This document shows, in pieces, positions 50,912 through 60,572 of a DNA stretch of 64,000 bases (position 1 is its first letter; each line of letters starts with the position of its first letter). Below the pieces are notes generated by a model. It did not search any database and was not told the origin of the DNA. It was given only the letters and a program-made list of their open reading frames with translations. This DNA is from Marinilactibacillus psychrotolerans (lineage in GTDB: Bacteria; Bacillota; Bacilli; Lactobacillales; Carnobacteriaceae_A). The stretch spans positions 62,001-126,000 of the forward strand of contig NZ_FMZD01000006.1 in the NCBI RefSeq assembly GCF_900101525.1, given 5' to 3'. A program made the position numbers and the translations under genes.

Positions 50912-52465
50912 ATGCATGCACAATTACTGATTTACATATCAATAATCGCAACTTCTGGAGTATTGAATTTATATCTATTTGCTTACGTTTTCCGTAAAAG
51001 GCATCTATACAAAAGTATTTCAACGTATTTTCTAGCTTATGTCTTTGCGATCATTATTTACTGTTTTGGGTCTGTATTCAGTTTAATGTCTACAGATATT
51101 ATAGAGTTGAAGTTTTGGACAGCAATCATGTATTTAGGGCTTCCTTTTGCTTCTCCTTTAGGACTAATGTTTATTTCAAAGTATCTAGCCATAAAGTTAA
51201 AACGAATCCATATAATTTATATGCTCGCTATTCCAACAATTAGTAGCCTCTTAGTTGCCACTAATGATTGGCATCATCTTTACTATAGAAGATTTGAAAT
51301 AGATCCATTATTAGGTGCTCCTTATTTTTTTCAAGAAATTGGGATTTGGTATTTAGTGCAAGGCATTTTAACTTTTGGCACTATGTTAGCAGCATTTATA
51401 TTACTGATTTCTCATTATAAAGAGATGTCAAAGCAGTATAGATCGCAGATTATCGCATTAATGTTCGGACAGTTAATGCCTATGGTTACTGCATTCTTTT
51501 ATCTTCTCGGACTAACGCCTAAAGGAATTGACCCTGTTCCTATGGTTATCTGGGTATCAAGTCTAGTATATTTATGGGCGATTCATTCTTCTCGTCTTTT
51601 TAAGCTTATGCCTGTTGCTAAAGATGTTATTTTTAATAGTATAGATGATGCTGTACTGGTCTTAGATGAATCCTTTAGGCTAGTTGAGATAAATCGGGCC
51701 TGTAAAGTTCAGTTTCCCTCCTTCAATCATTCGCTGCTTGGAATGAATATTGAGAAAGTATGGAGTGAACTATTCAATATTCCATTTATTGTGAAAATAG
51801 GGGTTACAGAAGTCTCTCTTAAGTTAAATGAAGAAAAGGTTTATCAAGTTCGCCTATCTATGTTAGATCCTTTGAGAAATATAAATGGGTATCTCATTAT
51901 TTTTACAGATATAACAGAAATTAAAAGACTACAAACGTTATTAGAACGTCAAGCTTATTATGATGAGCTCACCCAGATCTATAATCGACGCGCTTTTTTA
52001 CAGCGATGCGAGACAGGGCTTGCCCGCTCTCAAAAAAAGGGAACTTCCTTTATAATTATGATAATGGATGTTGATCACTTCAAAAAAGTTAACGATATAT
52101 ATGGTCATCATATAGGAGACCAGCTGCTTGAGCATATAGTGGCTATTTGTCAATTATATTTAAATAAGGGAGAAGTTTTTGCAAGATATGGGGGAGAAGA
52201 ATTTGTGTTTTCGCTTAGCAACTATACGAAAGCTGAAGCGGAAGAATTAGCAAATACGATTCGTAACCATGTTGAAAAAACACCCATGGTTTCTCCAGAA
52301 GGTGAGATTAGTATAACACTTAGTTTAGGAATAGCTGAAGCAGAGAGAGGTGTTGGAGAAACTGTGTCTAGTTTACTGAATAAAGCTGATAAAGCTTTAT
52401 ATCAAGCAAAAGGTACGGGGAGAAATAAAGTCAGTATTTATTTAAAAGGAAATATAGGTATTTAG
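50912..52465 (+). CDS. Membrane diguanylate cyclase (7TM-PAS-GGDEF)
   Basis: A 517-aa signalling protein. Seven membrane segments fill residues 4-225 (histidine-kinase N-terminal 7TM type), a PAS-like domain follows (about 240-340, FNSIDDAVLVLDESFRLVEI), and a GGDEF domain from about 350 (YDELTQIYNRRAF) with the active-site loop GGEEF at 427-431. It should make c-di-GMP from two GTP. I see no RxxD inhibitory site before the loop. The external signal sensed by the 7TM part is unknown. Confidence 0.92.
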   Translation: MHAQLLIYISIIATSGVLNLYLFAYVFRKRHLYKSISTYFLAYVFAIIIYCFGSVFSLMSTDIIELKFWTAIMYLGLPFASPLGLMFISKYLAIKLKRIHIIYMLAIPTISSLLVATNDWHHLYYRRFEIDPLLGAPYFFQEIGIWYLVQGILTFGTMLAAFILLISHYKEMSKQYRSQIIALMFGQLMPMVTAFFYLLGLTPKGIDPVPMVIWVSSLVYLWAIHSSRLFKLMPVAKDVIFNSIDDAVLVLDESFRLVEINRACKVQFPSFNHSLLGMNIEKVWSELFNIPFIVKIGVTEVSLKLNEEKVYQVRLSMLDPLRNINGYLIIFTDITEIKRLQTLLERQAYYDELTQIYNRRAFLQRCETGLARSQKKGTSFIIMIMDVDHFKKVNDIYGHHIGDQLLEHIVAICQLYLNKGEVFARYGGEEFVFSLSNYTKAEAEELANTIRNHVEKTPMVSPEGEISITLSLGIAEAERGVGETVSSLLNKADKALYQAKGTGRNKVSIYLKGNIGI

Positions 52466-52544
52466 TTCATCTTATTTGGAAAATTGGCTTTATCAGCTTA
52501 TGATAGAGTAGAAGACAAGTTTTTAAAAAGGATGACTGACTAGC

Positions 52545-53537
52545 ATGAGAAGTATATTTTATATTGTTGGTATTGCAATAATTGTATTTACTATAGTTGA
52601 TTTAGTATGGACGACTTTATGGGTTGATGGTGAAGCAGGTCCTTTATCTAAAAGAGTAGCAGAGACGCTTTGGAAAGTTTTTGATAAACTAGGTAAGAAA
52701 AATAGTAAGTTTTATGATTTTACTGGTCCAATAACATTGGTGAGCACACTTCTATCGTGGTCGCTATTGATTTGGATAGGGTTTGCACTTTTTTTTAATG
52801 GCGATGTAAATTCGATTACTAATAGTTCCAGCCCAGACGCTCCAGTTCTTTGGTATGAGCGCTTTTATTTTACTGGGTTTACTCTGTTTACGTTAGGAGT
52901 TGGAGACTATTCTCCGAAAATAGGATTCTGGCAAATTATTACTACAATAAATTCTGCAGTTGGGATATTATTTTTGACTTTATGCGCATCCTATATTATT
53001 TCGGTGGTGGATGCTGTAGTGCAAAAGCGTTCTCTGGCAACTAGTATAACAAGTTTAGGTCTGAGAAGTACAGACATTGTAGCAAAAACCTGGAATGGTC
53101 AGGATTTCCATAATATAGACCTAGTATTAGTGGATGTTTCGGCTAAGATTAGTTTGCTCACACAGCAACACCATGCCTATCCTTTGCTTCATTTCTATCA
53201 TAGTCGAAAAGCTACAGAGTCAGCTTCGGTGGCAATAGCGTCTTTAGAAGATACTCTCACTATATTATTGTATGGACTTAAAGAGGAAAACTTAGCCAAT
53301 AATTTGTTGATCAAAAGTACTAAATCCAGTATTGGTACGTATTTAGAATCTTTGACCGAAGCATTTGTAAATGCTTCTGATGAAGTACCGGAAGTACCGG
53401 AATTTTCATCATTAATTAAACAAGAGGTACCGCTAGTTACAGATCGTGAATTAGAAATGATTTTTAAAGATCATATAGAAGTTAGAAAAAAACTATTAGG
53501 TGCGGTTCAAGTTGATCATCAGAAATGGCCAAAGTAA
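52545..53537 (+). CDS. Potassium channel family protein
   Basis: A 330-aa two-pore-loop-type channel protein. The N-terminus has a membrane helix (3-25), then a further helix (about 62-85), a pore region with filter T116-L-G-V-G-D-Y122, and the inner helix (about 130-155). The remaining 175 residues are a soluble helical domain without a recognisable RCK fold. The filter has Val where TVGYGD-type channels have Tyr. It probably conducts K+ or another monovalent cation. A terminator follows. Confidence 0.78.
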   Translation: MRSIFYIVGIAIIVFTIVDLVWTTLWVDGEAGPLSKRVAETLWKVFDKLGKKNSKFYDFTGPITLVSTLLSWSLLIWIGFALFFNGDVNSITNSSSPDAPVLWYERFYFTGFTLFTLGVGDYSPKIGFWQIITTINSAVGILFLTLCASYIISVVDAVVQKRSLATSITSLGLRSTDIVAKTWNGQDFHNIDLVLVDVSAKISLLTQQHHAYPLLHFYHSRKATESASVAIASLEDTLTILLYGLKEENLANNLLIKSTKSSIGTYLESLTEAFVNASDEVPEVPEFSSLIKQEVPLVTDRELEMIFKDHIEVRKKLLGAVQVDHQKWPK

Positions 53538-53551
53538 GCATGATTATATTA

Positions 53552-53587
53552 GAAAAGCTATACTTCAATTTTGAAGTATAGCTTTTT
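53552..53587. terminator. Bidirectional terminator
   Basis: AAAAGCTATACTTCAA pairs with TTGAAGTATAGCTTTTT, almost loopless, between convergent genes. Confidence 0.92.
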
Positions 53588-53590
53588 GGT

Positions 53591-54544
53591 TTAAAGTTGT
53601 GTCTCAAGTGAAAGATAGCTTTTCAAAAAAGCTGAAACGGTATGTCGGTATTTATCTTTGTTTGTCACATAAGCATAGGCATGTTTTGCCCCGGGTACGA
53701 TATACAGTTCCTTCTCAGAAGCGTTTGCTTCGTAAAGATCATATACCATGCTAGTCGGAACAAAGTCATCAGCATCTCCATGAATAAATAATGTCGGTAT
53801 TTGATTTTTTTTGACTTGTTCCAGAGAACTTGCTTCTTCAAACCAATAGCCAGCTTTTAATTTTGTAATTAAGCTAGTTATTTGTACAAGAGGAAACTTA
53901 GGTAATTTGTACATTGTTTTTAACTGATAGGTGATTTCTTCTTCAACAGAACTAAATCCGCAATCTTCAATGATCGCTTTAACTTGCTTAGGTAGTCCTT
54001 CACCACTAACATTTAAAACAGTAGCACCACCCATACTGATACCAAATAAAACGATTTCGCAGTTTTTTCCATATTTTTCAATTACTTGATTGATCCACTG
54101 TATATAATCCATTCGTTCATGCCAGCCGAATCCGATGTAGTTCCCTTCACTGGTGCCATGACCTCTAGCGTCGGCTACCAATATATTGAATTCTAAGTCA
54201 TGAAACAATTTTGCGAAGGGTGCCATATCTTTCAAGCTTCCACTATACCCATGAGCAATGAGAGCGACCTTTTTGCTTTGTTTAGGAGCTGGAATATAAA
54301 TGCCATTAATTTTTAACCCATCTATGGAAGTAATCTCAGTTGGTTCATGTTCAGTATGAGCATACCATTTTTTTTCTTCAGCCCAAGGGTCATCGGAGGA
54401 GATGTCATCATAATTGATAACTTCTAAAAAATCTTTTTCAGTATTTGCAACAGCTGTTTTGTAAAAGTAATGTCCTGCTAAGGCTAAACTGCCTAAACCT
54501 GCGCCTACACCACCTAAAATAGATAACACAATTTTTTGCTTCAT
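53591..54544 (-). CDS. Membrane-anchored alpha/beta hydrolase (YqkD-like)
   Basis: A 317-aa serine hydrolase. An N-terminal anchor (MKQKIVLSILGGVGAGLGSL) is followed by the external catalytic domain: VALIAHGYSG, nucleophile elbow FGISMGGATVL, acid in FIHGDADDFVP and catalytic His in PGAKHAYAY. It resembles B. subtilis YqkD and other BAAT/S33-type hydrolases of unknown substrate. The gene is monocistronic. Confidence 0.88.
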   Translation of the reverse strand: MKQKIVLSILGGVGAGLGSLALAGHYFYKTAVANTEKDFLEVINYDDISSDDPWAEEKKWYAHTEHEPTEITSIDGLKINGIYIPAPKQSKKVALIAHGYSGSLKDMAPFAKLFHDLEFNILVADARGHGTSEGNYIGFGWHERMDYIQWINQVIEKYGKNCEIVLFGISMGGATVLNVSGEGLPKQVKAIIEDCGFSSVEEEITYQLKTMYKLPKFPLVQITSLITKLKAGYWFEEASSLEQVKKNQIPTLFIHGDADDFVPTSMVYDLYEANASEKELYIVPGAKHAYAYVTNKDKYRHTVSAFLKSYLSLETQL

Positions 54545-54712
54545 ATGTTCTATTCGACTCCTAATCTCAAATATTTTCTATTATATCGTATCATAGATTC
54601 TGTAAAAAAAAGAAAGAGAAGTATCTTCTATAAAATAGAGAAGTGATCAACTGATTATGATAAGTAAGTAAATGAGTCAGAAGACCCTTCTAATATCTTA
54701 TAAATATTATAG

Positions 54713-55153
54713 CTAACTTAAGAGCGTTTTTCTGAATAGCCTTCGAAATTTTGCTCGATCTTCCTGAGTGAATGCTTTGGGTCCTTTAGTTCGTTGACCA
54801 CTTTTGCGTGCCAAGGCACTTAAGTGTCTTGTCTGAAGGAGCTGATCAATATTATCAGAAGAATATTGGAATCCTTTATGATGTAAAACAAGACATCCTT
54901 TGGGTAGTAACAAAGAAGCTAAACCATAGTCCTGTGTAATGACAATGTCTCCATTCTTTGCAAGCTGGACAATTTTAAAATCGGCTGAATCAGCGCCTTG
55001 TTCCACATAGATCGTTTCTACGTATTCTGGATATTCTTGCAGAGAAAAATGAGCAATACTAGAGACAAGCACAACAGTAATATTTCTTCCTTTAACTTCT
55101 TCAATGACAATATCCTTTACGGGACTGGCGTCTGCATCAATTAAAATTTTCAT
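54713..55153 (-). CDS. yqxD: YaiI/YqxD family protein (DUF188)
   Basis: A 146-aa protein of the conserved YaiI/YqxD family, with [48 protein letters not shown] and [16 protein letters not shown]. It has a PIN-like arrangement of acidic residues (D7, D9, D63, D77 region), so a nuclease role is suspected, but no function is established. AAGGAATT precedes the ATG. Confidence 0.93.
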   Translation of the reverse strand: MKILIDADASPVKDIVIEEVKGRNITVVLVSSIAHFSLQEYPEYVETIYVEQGADSADFKIVQLAKNGDIVITQDYGLASLLLPKGCLVLHHKGFQYSSDNIDQLLQTRHLSALARKSGQRTKGPKAFTQEDRAKFRRLFRKTLLS

Positions 55154-55282
55154 TAATAATTCCTTTCTATAAGATTAGAAACCATAGTGATAGGCTGCTA
55201 ATCAAATGACATTTGTTTTTAACAGTTTAGCATAAAATGTGGTAGACTGAGAAAAATAGTAGCATAGAAAGAGGGAGTATAA

Positions 55283-55933
55283 ATGAATGAAGAAATCATT
55301 CTAAATGCCGCTGAAATGGTTCGGGAAAAATTAGAAAATGAAGGTTCTGGACATGACTGGTTTCATATTGAACGAGTATGGAAAAATGCAATAAAAATTG
55401 GGCGAACAGAAAAAGTAGACATGTTTGTGGTACAATTGGCAGCTTTGTTGCATGATCTGGCAGACGATAAAATCGTTACTAGTGAAGAAGAAAGTATTTC
55501 TGAAATCAATTACTGGCTAGAAGGTGAAGGGGTACCCGCTGGTGTGATTGAAAAAGTATTGATGATTATACAAACGATGTCTTATAAAGGTGGAAATGGA
55601 CGAAGCTTGGGGTCACTAGAAGCCAAAGTGGTCCAAGATGCAGATCGATTGGATGCTATCGGGGCTATTGGTATTGCTAGAGCTTTTACGTATGGTGGAA
55701 GTAAAGGGCAACCTATATTTGATCCGCAGTACGAAGTGCGCGAAGAAATGACGAAAGAAGAATATCGAAACGGAAAAACAAGTACGGTTCATCATTTTTA
55801 TGAAAAGCTATTAAAATTAAAAGATTTGATGAATACAGAATCGGCAATTCAAATGGCTCAAGAGCGGCATCAATTTATGGAACAGTATTTAGAAGAATTC
55901 TTTAAAGAGTATATGTTAGAAGCGGATGAATAA
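55283..55933 (+). CDS. HD-domain phosphohydrolase (YedJ-like)
   Basis: A 216-aa metal-dependent phosphohydrolase. The HD core is visible: HDWFHIERVWKNA, then AALLHDLADDK (H-D), KGGNGRSLGSLEAKVVQDAD with a distal Asp. It resembles E. coli YedJ and related nucleotide phosphohydrolases. It is divergent from yqxD and followed by a strong terminator. The substrate is unknown. Confidence 0.9.
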   Translation: MNEEIILNAAEMVREKLENEGSGHDWFHIERVWKNAIKIGRTEKVDMFVVQLAALLHDLADDKIVTSEEESISEINYWLEGEGVPAGVIEKVLMIIQTMSYKGGNGRSLGSLEAKVVQDADRLDAIGAIGIARAFTYGGSKGQPIFDPQYEVREEMTKEEYRNGKTSTVHHFYEKLLKLKDLMNTESAIQMAQERHQFMEQYLEEFFKEYMLEADE

Positions 55934-55939
55934 AAACTA

Positions 55940-55983
55940 AAAAAAGGAAGACCTTTACCTTAGGGTAACTGGTCTTCCTTTTT
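55940..55983. terminator. Bidirectional terminator
   Basis: AAAAAGGAAGACC pairs with GGTCTTCCTTTTT across a loop that itself contains TACCTTAGGGTA. Confidence 0.92.
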
Positions 55984-55992
55984 GACATTAAA

Positions 55993-57366
55993 TTAAATCT
56001 GTTCACCTAAATGGAGTATCGCAGCACATGTTGTCTGAATGCCATTTAAATATTCTTTAATGCCCATGTTTTCGTTAGGAGCATGATTATCTTCATCGAC
56101 ATTAGCATAAGGGACGGTCAAAGATGGGATTTTTAAAATATCTGTGAAAACATACATTGGACCTGTTCCGCCTAAAGCAGGTAATACGACAGGCATTTTG
56201 TTGTGAGAAATTTCAACTGCTCGAATAATTTTTTGTACAATATCCAAATGCATAGGTGTTCTAGATGGTTTTACACCACCCAAATAATCTATAGTAATGG
56301 TACTCGGAGAGTTAAAATGTTTTACATGCTCTATAATATTTTGAAAAATTAAATCAGGATCCTGATCAGCCGCTAATCGCATATCGATTTTAACTTTGGC
56401 TTCACTTGGGATAATTGTTTTAGTTCCTTCACCAGTATATCCACTTCCAAATCCAGCAATATTGAATGTAGGAGAAAGACATAGTTTTTTGTAGTATTCC
56501 TCAGCAGAAAGACCAATTTTGTGCATACCGATTACATTGGCAGTAGCTTCTGGATCAAAAGGTAAAGAACGAATGTGATCTAACTCTTCTCCGGTAGGCG
56601 TTAAGATATCATTATAAAAATCTTTGATCAAAACCTTACCATTAGGGTCTACCATTGTACGAATTAAATTAATTAGATCCATTGCGGGATTTGGGGCAAT
56701 ATTTCCTTTATTTCCTGAATGATTATCTTTGATAGCACCTTGAGCTTTCAATTCAATATAGAGGAGCCCACGATTTCCTAAAGTGACAGAAGGTTGATCT
56801 TTACCTTCCATGGGTCCGTCGGCAGTGTAAGCAATATCGGCTGCAAGAAGTTCTTTATTATTTTCTACAAAAGGTGCAAGATTAATACTTCCTTTTTCTT
56901 CTTCGCCTTCGAACAAAAATTTTACATTAATTGGTAATTTTCCATAAAGATCTAATAAAGACTTAACTGCTAATACATGGGCAATTAATTGACCTTTATT
57001 ATCTCCCGTTCCACGTCCATAAATTTTCCCATCGTGAATCGTTGGCTCAAATGGATCTGAGTTCCATAACTCTAAGGGTTCTGGAGGTTGTACGTCGTAA
57101 TGACCATAAAATAATACAGTTAGTTTGTTATCTGGGTGTAAAACTTCTCCGTATACAACAGGATATCCCTCAGTATCAAGAGTCTTAGTGTCAATTCCAG
57201 CATCTTTCATCATAGTAGCTAACAAATTAGCGCATTCCAAAACTCCCCTGTTTTGTGCACTGATACTAGGTTGACGAATAAGTTTAAATAGAGACTCCAT
57301 ATGAAACGCTTTTTCTTTATCCAATTTCTCTCTGACTTTCTCAAATTCAATCGTTGATTTTTTCAT
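55993..57366 (-). CDS. M20 family dipeptidase
   Basis: A 457-aa zinc peptidase of the PepV/CNDP-like M20 family. Metal ligands lie in FYGHYDVQP (His), GRGTGDNKGQ (Asp), FEGEEEKGS (Glu pair), AYTADGP (Asp) and the C-terminal DEDNHAPNE (His). A lid domain fills about 205-330. It probably cleaves dipeptides after uptake. The ATG at 57366 follows AAGGGGGAAAT; an upstream 17-codon extension starts before the promoter-like region. It is monocistronic. Confidence 0.93.
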   Translation of the reverse strand: MKKSTIEFEKVREKLDKEKAFHMESLFKLIRQPSISAQNRGVLECANLLATMMKDAGIDTKTLDTEGYPVVYGEVLHPDNKLTVLFYGHYDVQPPEPLELWNSDPFEPTIHDGKIYGRGTGDNKGQLIAHVLAVKSLLDLYGKLPINVKFLFEGEEEKGSINLAPFVENNKELLAADIAYTADGPMEGKDQPSVTLGNRGLLYIELKAQGAIKDNHSGNKGNIAPNPAMDLINLIRTMVDPNGKVLIKDFYNDILTPTGEELDHIRSLPFDPEATANVIGMHKIGLSAEEYYKKLCLSPTFNIAGFGSGYTGEGTKTIIPSEAKVKIDMRLAADQDPDLIFQNIIEHVKHFNSPSTITIDYLGGVKPSRTPMHLDIVQKIIRAVEISHNKMPVVLPALGGTGPMYVFTDILKIPSLTVPYANVDEDNHAPNENMGIKEYLNGIQTTCAAILHLGEQI

Positions 57367-58061
57367 TTTTATTTCCCCCTTGGAATATAGTATACACAAT
57401 TTTGGAAAAATATACATAAAAATGTCAACTTATGAGAAATCCTATTACGATGGGTACTTCTCAGGACGTCTTAAAGTGTATTGGAAAAAAAGAAAACTTC
57501 TCTTCGATAAGAATTGTTTCATGTGGAACTTTTAAAATATATTTTTCAAGATTATATAGGCACGGTGTTTGTTCTCTATTGAACTTTTTACTGTACAAAC
57601 GAATGCCCGTACTCGTAAGAATGAACGAAACTGCATATGTATTTATAGCGTAAATGTTTTTTGATTGTCTAACTGTCCTCTATCGGTGATGGCTAAAGAA
57701 GAAATATTCTGTCTGTTCATGATGACTTAGCATGATTTTATAAATGATGTAGTAAAGTGTTAATGAAGTAATGAGACTGATAAATTCAATATATTGAAAA
57801 GGAGAAACTGATAAAAATATTCCACTATTAAATTAAACTCTGATAGAAGTTAAAATAACTCCCCAATAATTGACCAGATAGAGGCCTGTTTAACTGTGTT
57901 CCCATGGATAATAGATTTCTCTAATATTTATTAGATTAGTATAATGATATTACTAAATGTATCATAGTTTGAATTTAGAATGTAGAGATTGTTTCAAGAA
58001 TACTGTTTTAAAGAAACGGGTGTGATAAAATAGTTTTAATCATAGTCTTGGAGGTACATAG
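57367..58061. other. Long intergenic region without supported gene
   Basis: 695 bp between the divergent dipeptidase and ABC genes. It contains the dipeptidase promoter (-10 TATACT on the minus strand, 57394-57389) and a TAAAAT-type box near 58025 before the ABC genes. Two short + frames (57422-57535, 37 codons; 57432-57653, 73 codons) overlap each other and lack ribosome sites. No hairpin or repeat stands out. Confidence 0.5.
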
Positions 58062-58850
58062 ATGGAAACAATATTAGAAATGCGGGAAGTTAAAAAGTCT
58101 TTTGGTGGAAACCATGTGTTGAAAGGTGTGAACTTTTCAGTTCATCCAGGTGAAATTATCGGATATATTGGTCCGAACGGAGCAGGAAAGAGTACCACGG
58201 TAAAAATCATTTTAGGAATGCTGCAACAAGATGCAGGTGAAATCATGTTATTTGGACGTTCACTTGCAGAAAATGGTGATGAGTATAAAGCAAGGATTGG
58301 ATATGTACCGGAGAACGCAGAACTGTATGAAACACTTTCTGCAGAAGAATATTTATTATTTGTAGGTAGGTTATACGGAATGGATGAACAGATCGTTCGC
58401 CAGAAAAGTTTTTCAATGATGAAAATTTTAGGAATCGAATCAGCGTTTAAAAACCGATTGTCTTCTTTTTCGAAAGGGATGCGCCAAAAAGTCTTGATTA
58501 TTTCTAGCTTGTTACACAATCCAGATATTTTATTCTGGGATGAGCCGTTAAATGGTTTGGATGCCAATAGTGTGCAGATTGTTAAAGAAATCTTGTCAGA
58601 ATTAAAGAAAGATGGAAAAACAATTTTTTATTCTTCTCATATCATGGATACTGTAGAAAAATTAAGTGATCGTATTATTATTTTAAATAATGGTACGGTG
58701 GTAGCGGATGGTCCGTTTGCTGAACTTCAAAAAGATGCTGATGGAACTTTAGAGCAATTATTTAATCAATTAACTGGGTTCAATGAATATGCTGAACTGG
58801 CAGCTGATTTTGTTACAGCGATGAAGGGAGAGTCGCAGTATGATGCGTAA
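58062..58850 (+). CDS. ABC transporter ATP-binding protein (exporter type)
   Basis: A 262-aa ATPase with Walker A GPNGAGKST, signature SSFSKGMRQKVLI, Walker B ILFWDEPLNGLD and the H-loop SSHI. It is of the CcmA/NatA type used with large two-component exporters. It overlaps the next gene by about 10 nt. GGAGGT precedes the ATG. The cargo is unknown. Confidence 0.92.
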   Translation: METILEMREVKKSFGGNHVLKGVNFSVHPGEIIGYIGPNGAGKSTTVKIILGMLQQDAGEIMLFGRSLAENGDEYKARIGYVPENAELYETLSAEEYLLFVGRLYGMDEQIVRQKSFSMMKILGIESAFKNRLSSFSKGMRQKVLIISSLLHNPDILFWDEPLNGLDANSVQIVKEILSELKKDGKTIFYSSHIMDTVEKLSDRIIILNNGTVVADGPFAELQKDADGTLEQLFNQLTGFNEYAELAADFVTAMKGESQYDA

Positions 58851-60525
58851 TATCTTTGGTAAAGAATCAAAAAGCGATACGCCATTCTTTATCAAAATAT
58901 TGAATTTTTTAGCACCAATGTACCGCGCATTCGGTGTGGATTATCCCACCTTGAGAGTAATTGTTGAAGCGAAAATGGTTATGGATGGCAGGCAAGAGAG
59001 TGTGATACAAAAATCTGGATGGGGAAATAAGAAGAAAAATGATGAAGATAAAAATACTTTTTTTCAATCCTTATGGATGTATGCTATATTCAGTTTGATT
59101 CTACTATTTCTGTTTGCAATTGATAATATCGTATTTCAGTATACAATATTTTTTAGCTATATTTTTGTGATGTTGATTTCAACATTGATTGCTAATTTTT
59201 CAACGATCTTATTAAACACAAAGGATCAAGTGCTGATTGGGACAAAACCGGTATCTTCTCGAACATTAAGCGCAGCAAAAGCGACACACGTGTTTATTTA
59301 TCTTATATCATTCGCAGCAGCGATAGCTGGACCAATAGTGATCGCAACCTTCTTTTTTCACGGTATACTAGCAGGAGTGCTGGCTTTACTGTTAGTTATA
59401 CTTGCTTCATTATGGTGCTTATTACTAACGATTATTATTTATGCAACAGTACTAAAACGGTTCAATGGTGAAAAGCTTAAAAATATTATTGCTTATAGTC
59501 AAATCGGTTTATCGGTTTTTACGATTATCGGCTATCAAATTATGAATCAGGTAATTCAAATTGTGGATCCTGAAGTGTTAGCAATTGAACTAAACTTACA
59601 ATGGTGGCACGTCATTGTTTTCCCATTATGGTTTGTAGCACCATTTGGAATGTTACAAGATGGATGGTCTATGACTTATGGGATTTATATAGCATTTTTG
59701 TTACTTGGTACACTAGGAATTGTACTGTTATATCGAGTAAATAACGATAAACTGGAAAAAAATCTACAAAAACTTGATAGTGGGGAAGCTGAAGAAGATA
59801 AACGATCGCTATATGAAACGATTACCGGTAAATGGTTATCCTGGGATAAAAGAGAATTAGGCTACTATCATTTCGTTTGGCAGTTAACAAAACATGAGCG
59901 AGAATTTAAAACTAGGTTATATCCTTCTCTTGCTAGTATCCTTGTTTTTCCCGCTGTTCTTTTGTTTTCTTCTTTTAGATTTTCTGAAGGAGCGATCGAA
60001 GAGTCCGTTACTTTTATATATATGCCTTATTTTACGATGTTAATGCTGCCTATGCTCGCCGTTTCTTTACAGTATTCTAAAAATTATAAAGGACGTTGGA
60101 TATTTGACACGAGTTCAGAAAATCATGCTGGAGTATTTCTTCGAGGGATGATAAAAGCAATGACAATGAAGCTAATTTTTCCGATTTATGTATTGTTATC
60201 TGCGGTTGTAATTGTGATGACAGGATTTGAACTGTTACCTGTTATTATAAATGGATTCTTGTTGATTATTGCTCTTTTCTTTATGGAAGTTAAAAGAACG
60301 ATTACGGATTATCCTTTTTCTCGTCAATACAATGCTTCCGAGGCAAATCAGGGTTGTCTGGCAACCGTAATCTTTTTCGGAATTGTAATTGTTACCACTT
60401 TATTTATGTTCTTAATACAAGAGTTTATTCCTTTTGGTGCCTATATCGTTTTAGTTCTGTTGCTGGCAGTAGATGGCTGGTTACTTACCAAAGGTTTCGA
60501 TAATACAAAATTGTATCAATTGTAA
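58840..60525 (+). CDS. ABC exporter membrane subunit
   Basis: A 561-aa membrane protein with about twelve helices, matching the large permease partners of NatA-type ATPases in Firmicutes. The N-terminal 75 residues are cytoplasmic (FIKILNFLAPMYRAFGVDYP is recurrent in this family). It begins with adjacent ATGs at 58840/58843 inside the ATPase gene end, so the two are coupled. A role in export of a peptide, lipid or ion cannot be decided. A terminator follows. Confidence 0.85.
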   Translation: MMRNIFGKESKSDTPFFIKILNFLAPMYRAFGVDYPTLRVIVEAKMVMDGRQESVIQKSGWGNKKKNDEDKNTFFQSLWMYAIFSLILLFLFAIDNIVFQYTIFFSYIFVMLISTLIANFSTILLNTKDQVLIGTKPVSSRTLSAAKATHVFIYLISFAAAIAGPIVIATFFFHGILAGVLALLLVILASLWCLLLTIIIYATVLKRFNGEKLKNIIAYSQIGLSVFTIIGYQIMNQVIQIVDPEVLAIELNLQWWHVIVFPLWFVAPFGMLQDGWSMTYGIYIAFLLLGTLGIVLLYRVNNDKLEKNLQKLDSGEAEEDKRSLYETITGKWLSWDKRELGYYHFVWQLTKHEREFKTRLYPSLASILVFPAVLLFSSFRFSEGAIEESVTFIYMPYFTMLMLPMLAVSLQYSKNYKGRWIFDTSSENHAGVFLRGMIKAMTMKLIFPIYVLLSAVVIVMTGFELLPVIINGFLLIIALFFMEVKRTITDYPFSRQYNASEANQGCLATVIFFGIVIVTTLFMFLIQEFIPFGAYIVLVLLLAVDGWLLTKGFDNTKLYQL

Positions 60526-60533
60526 AAAATTTA

Positions 60534-60572
60534 AAAAACTATCCTCAAAATTTTATTGAGGATAGCTTTTTT
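60534..60572. terminator. Bidirectional terminator
   Basis: AACTATCCTCAA pairs with TTGAGGATAGC/TT across an 8-nt loop, between convergent genes. Confidence 0.9.

Noticed and set aside
57432-57653. 73-codon + frame in the long gap before the ABC genes
   Set aside because: No ribosome site, no recognisable motif, and it overlaps another equally weak short frame at 57422-57535.
58142-58567. 141-aa frame antisense to the ABC ATPase gene
   Set aside because: The sense strand has all ATPase motifs; the antisense frame has no start signal.
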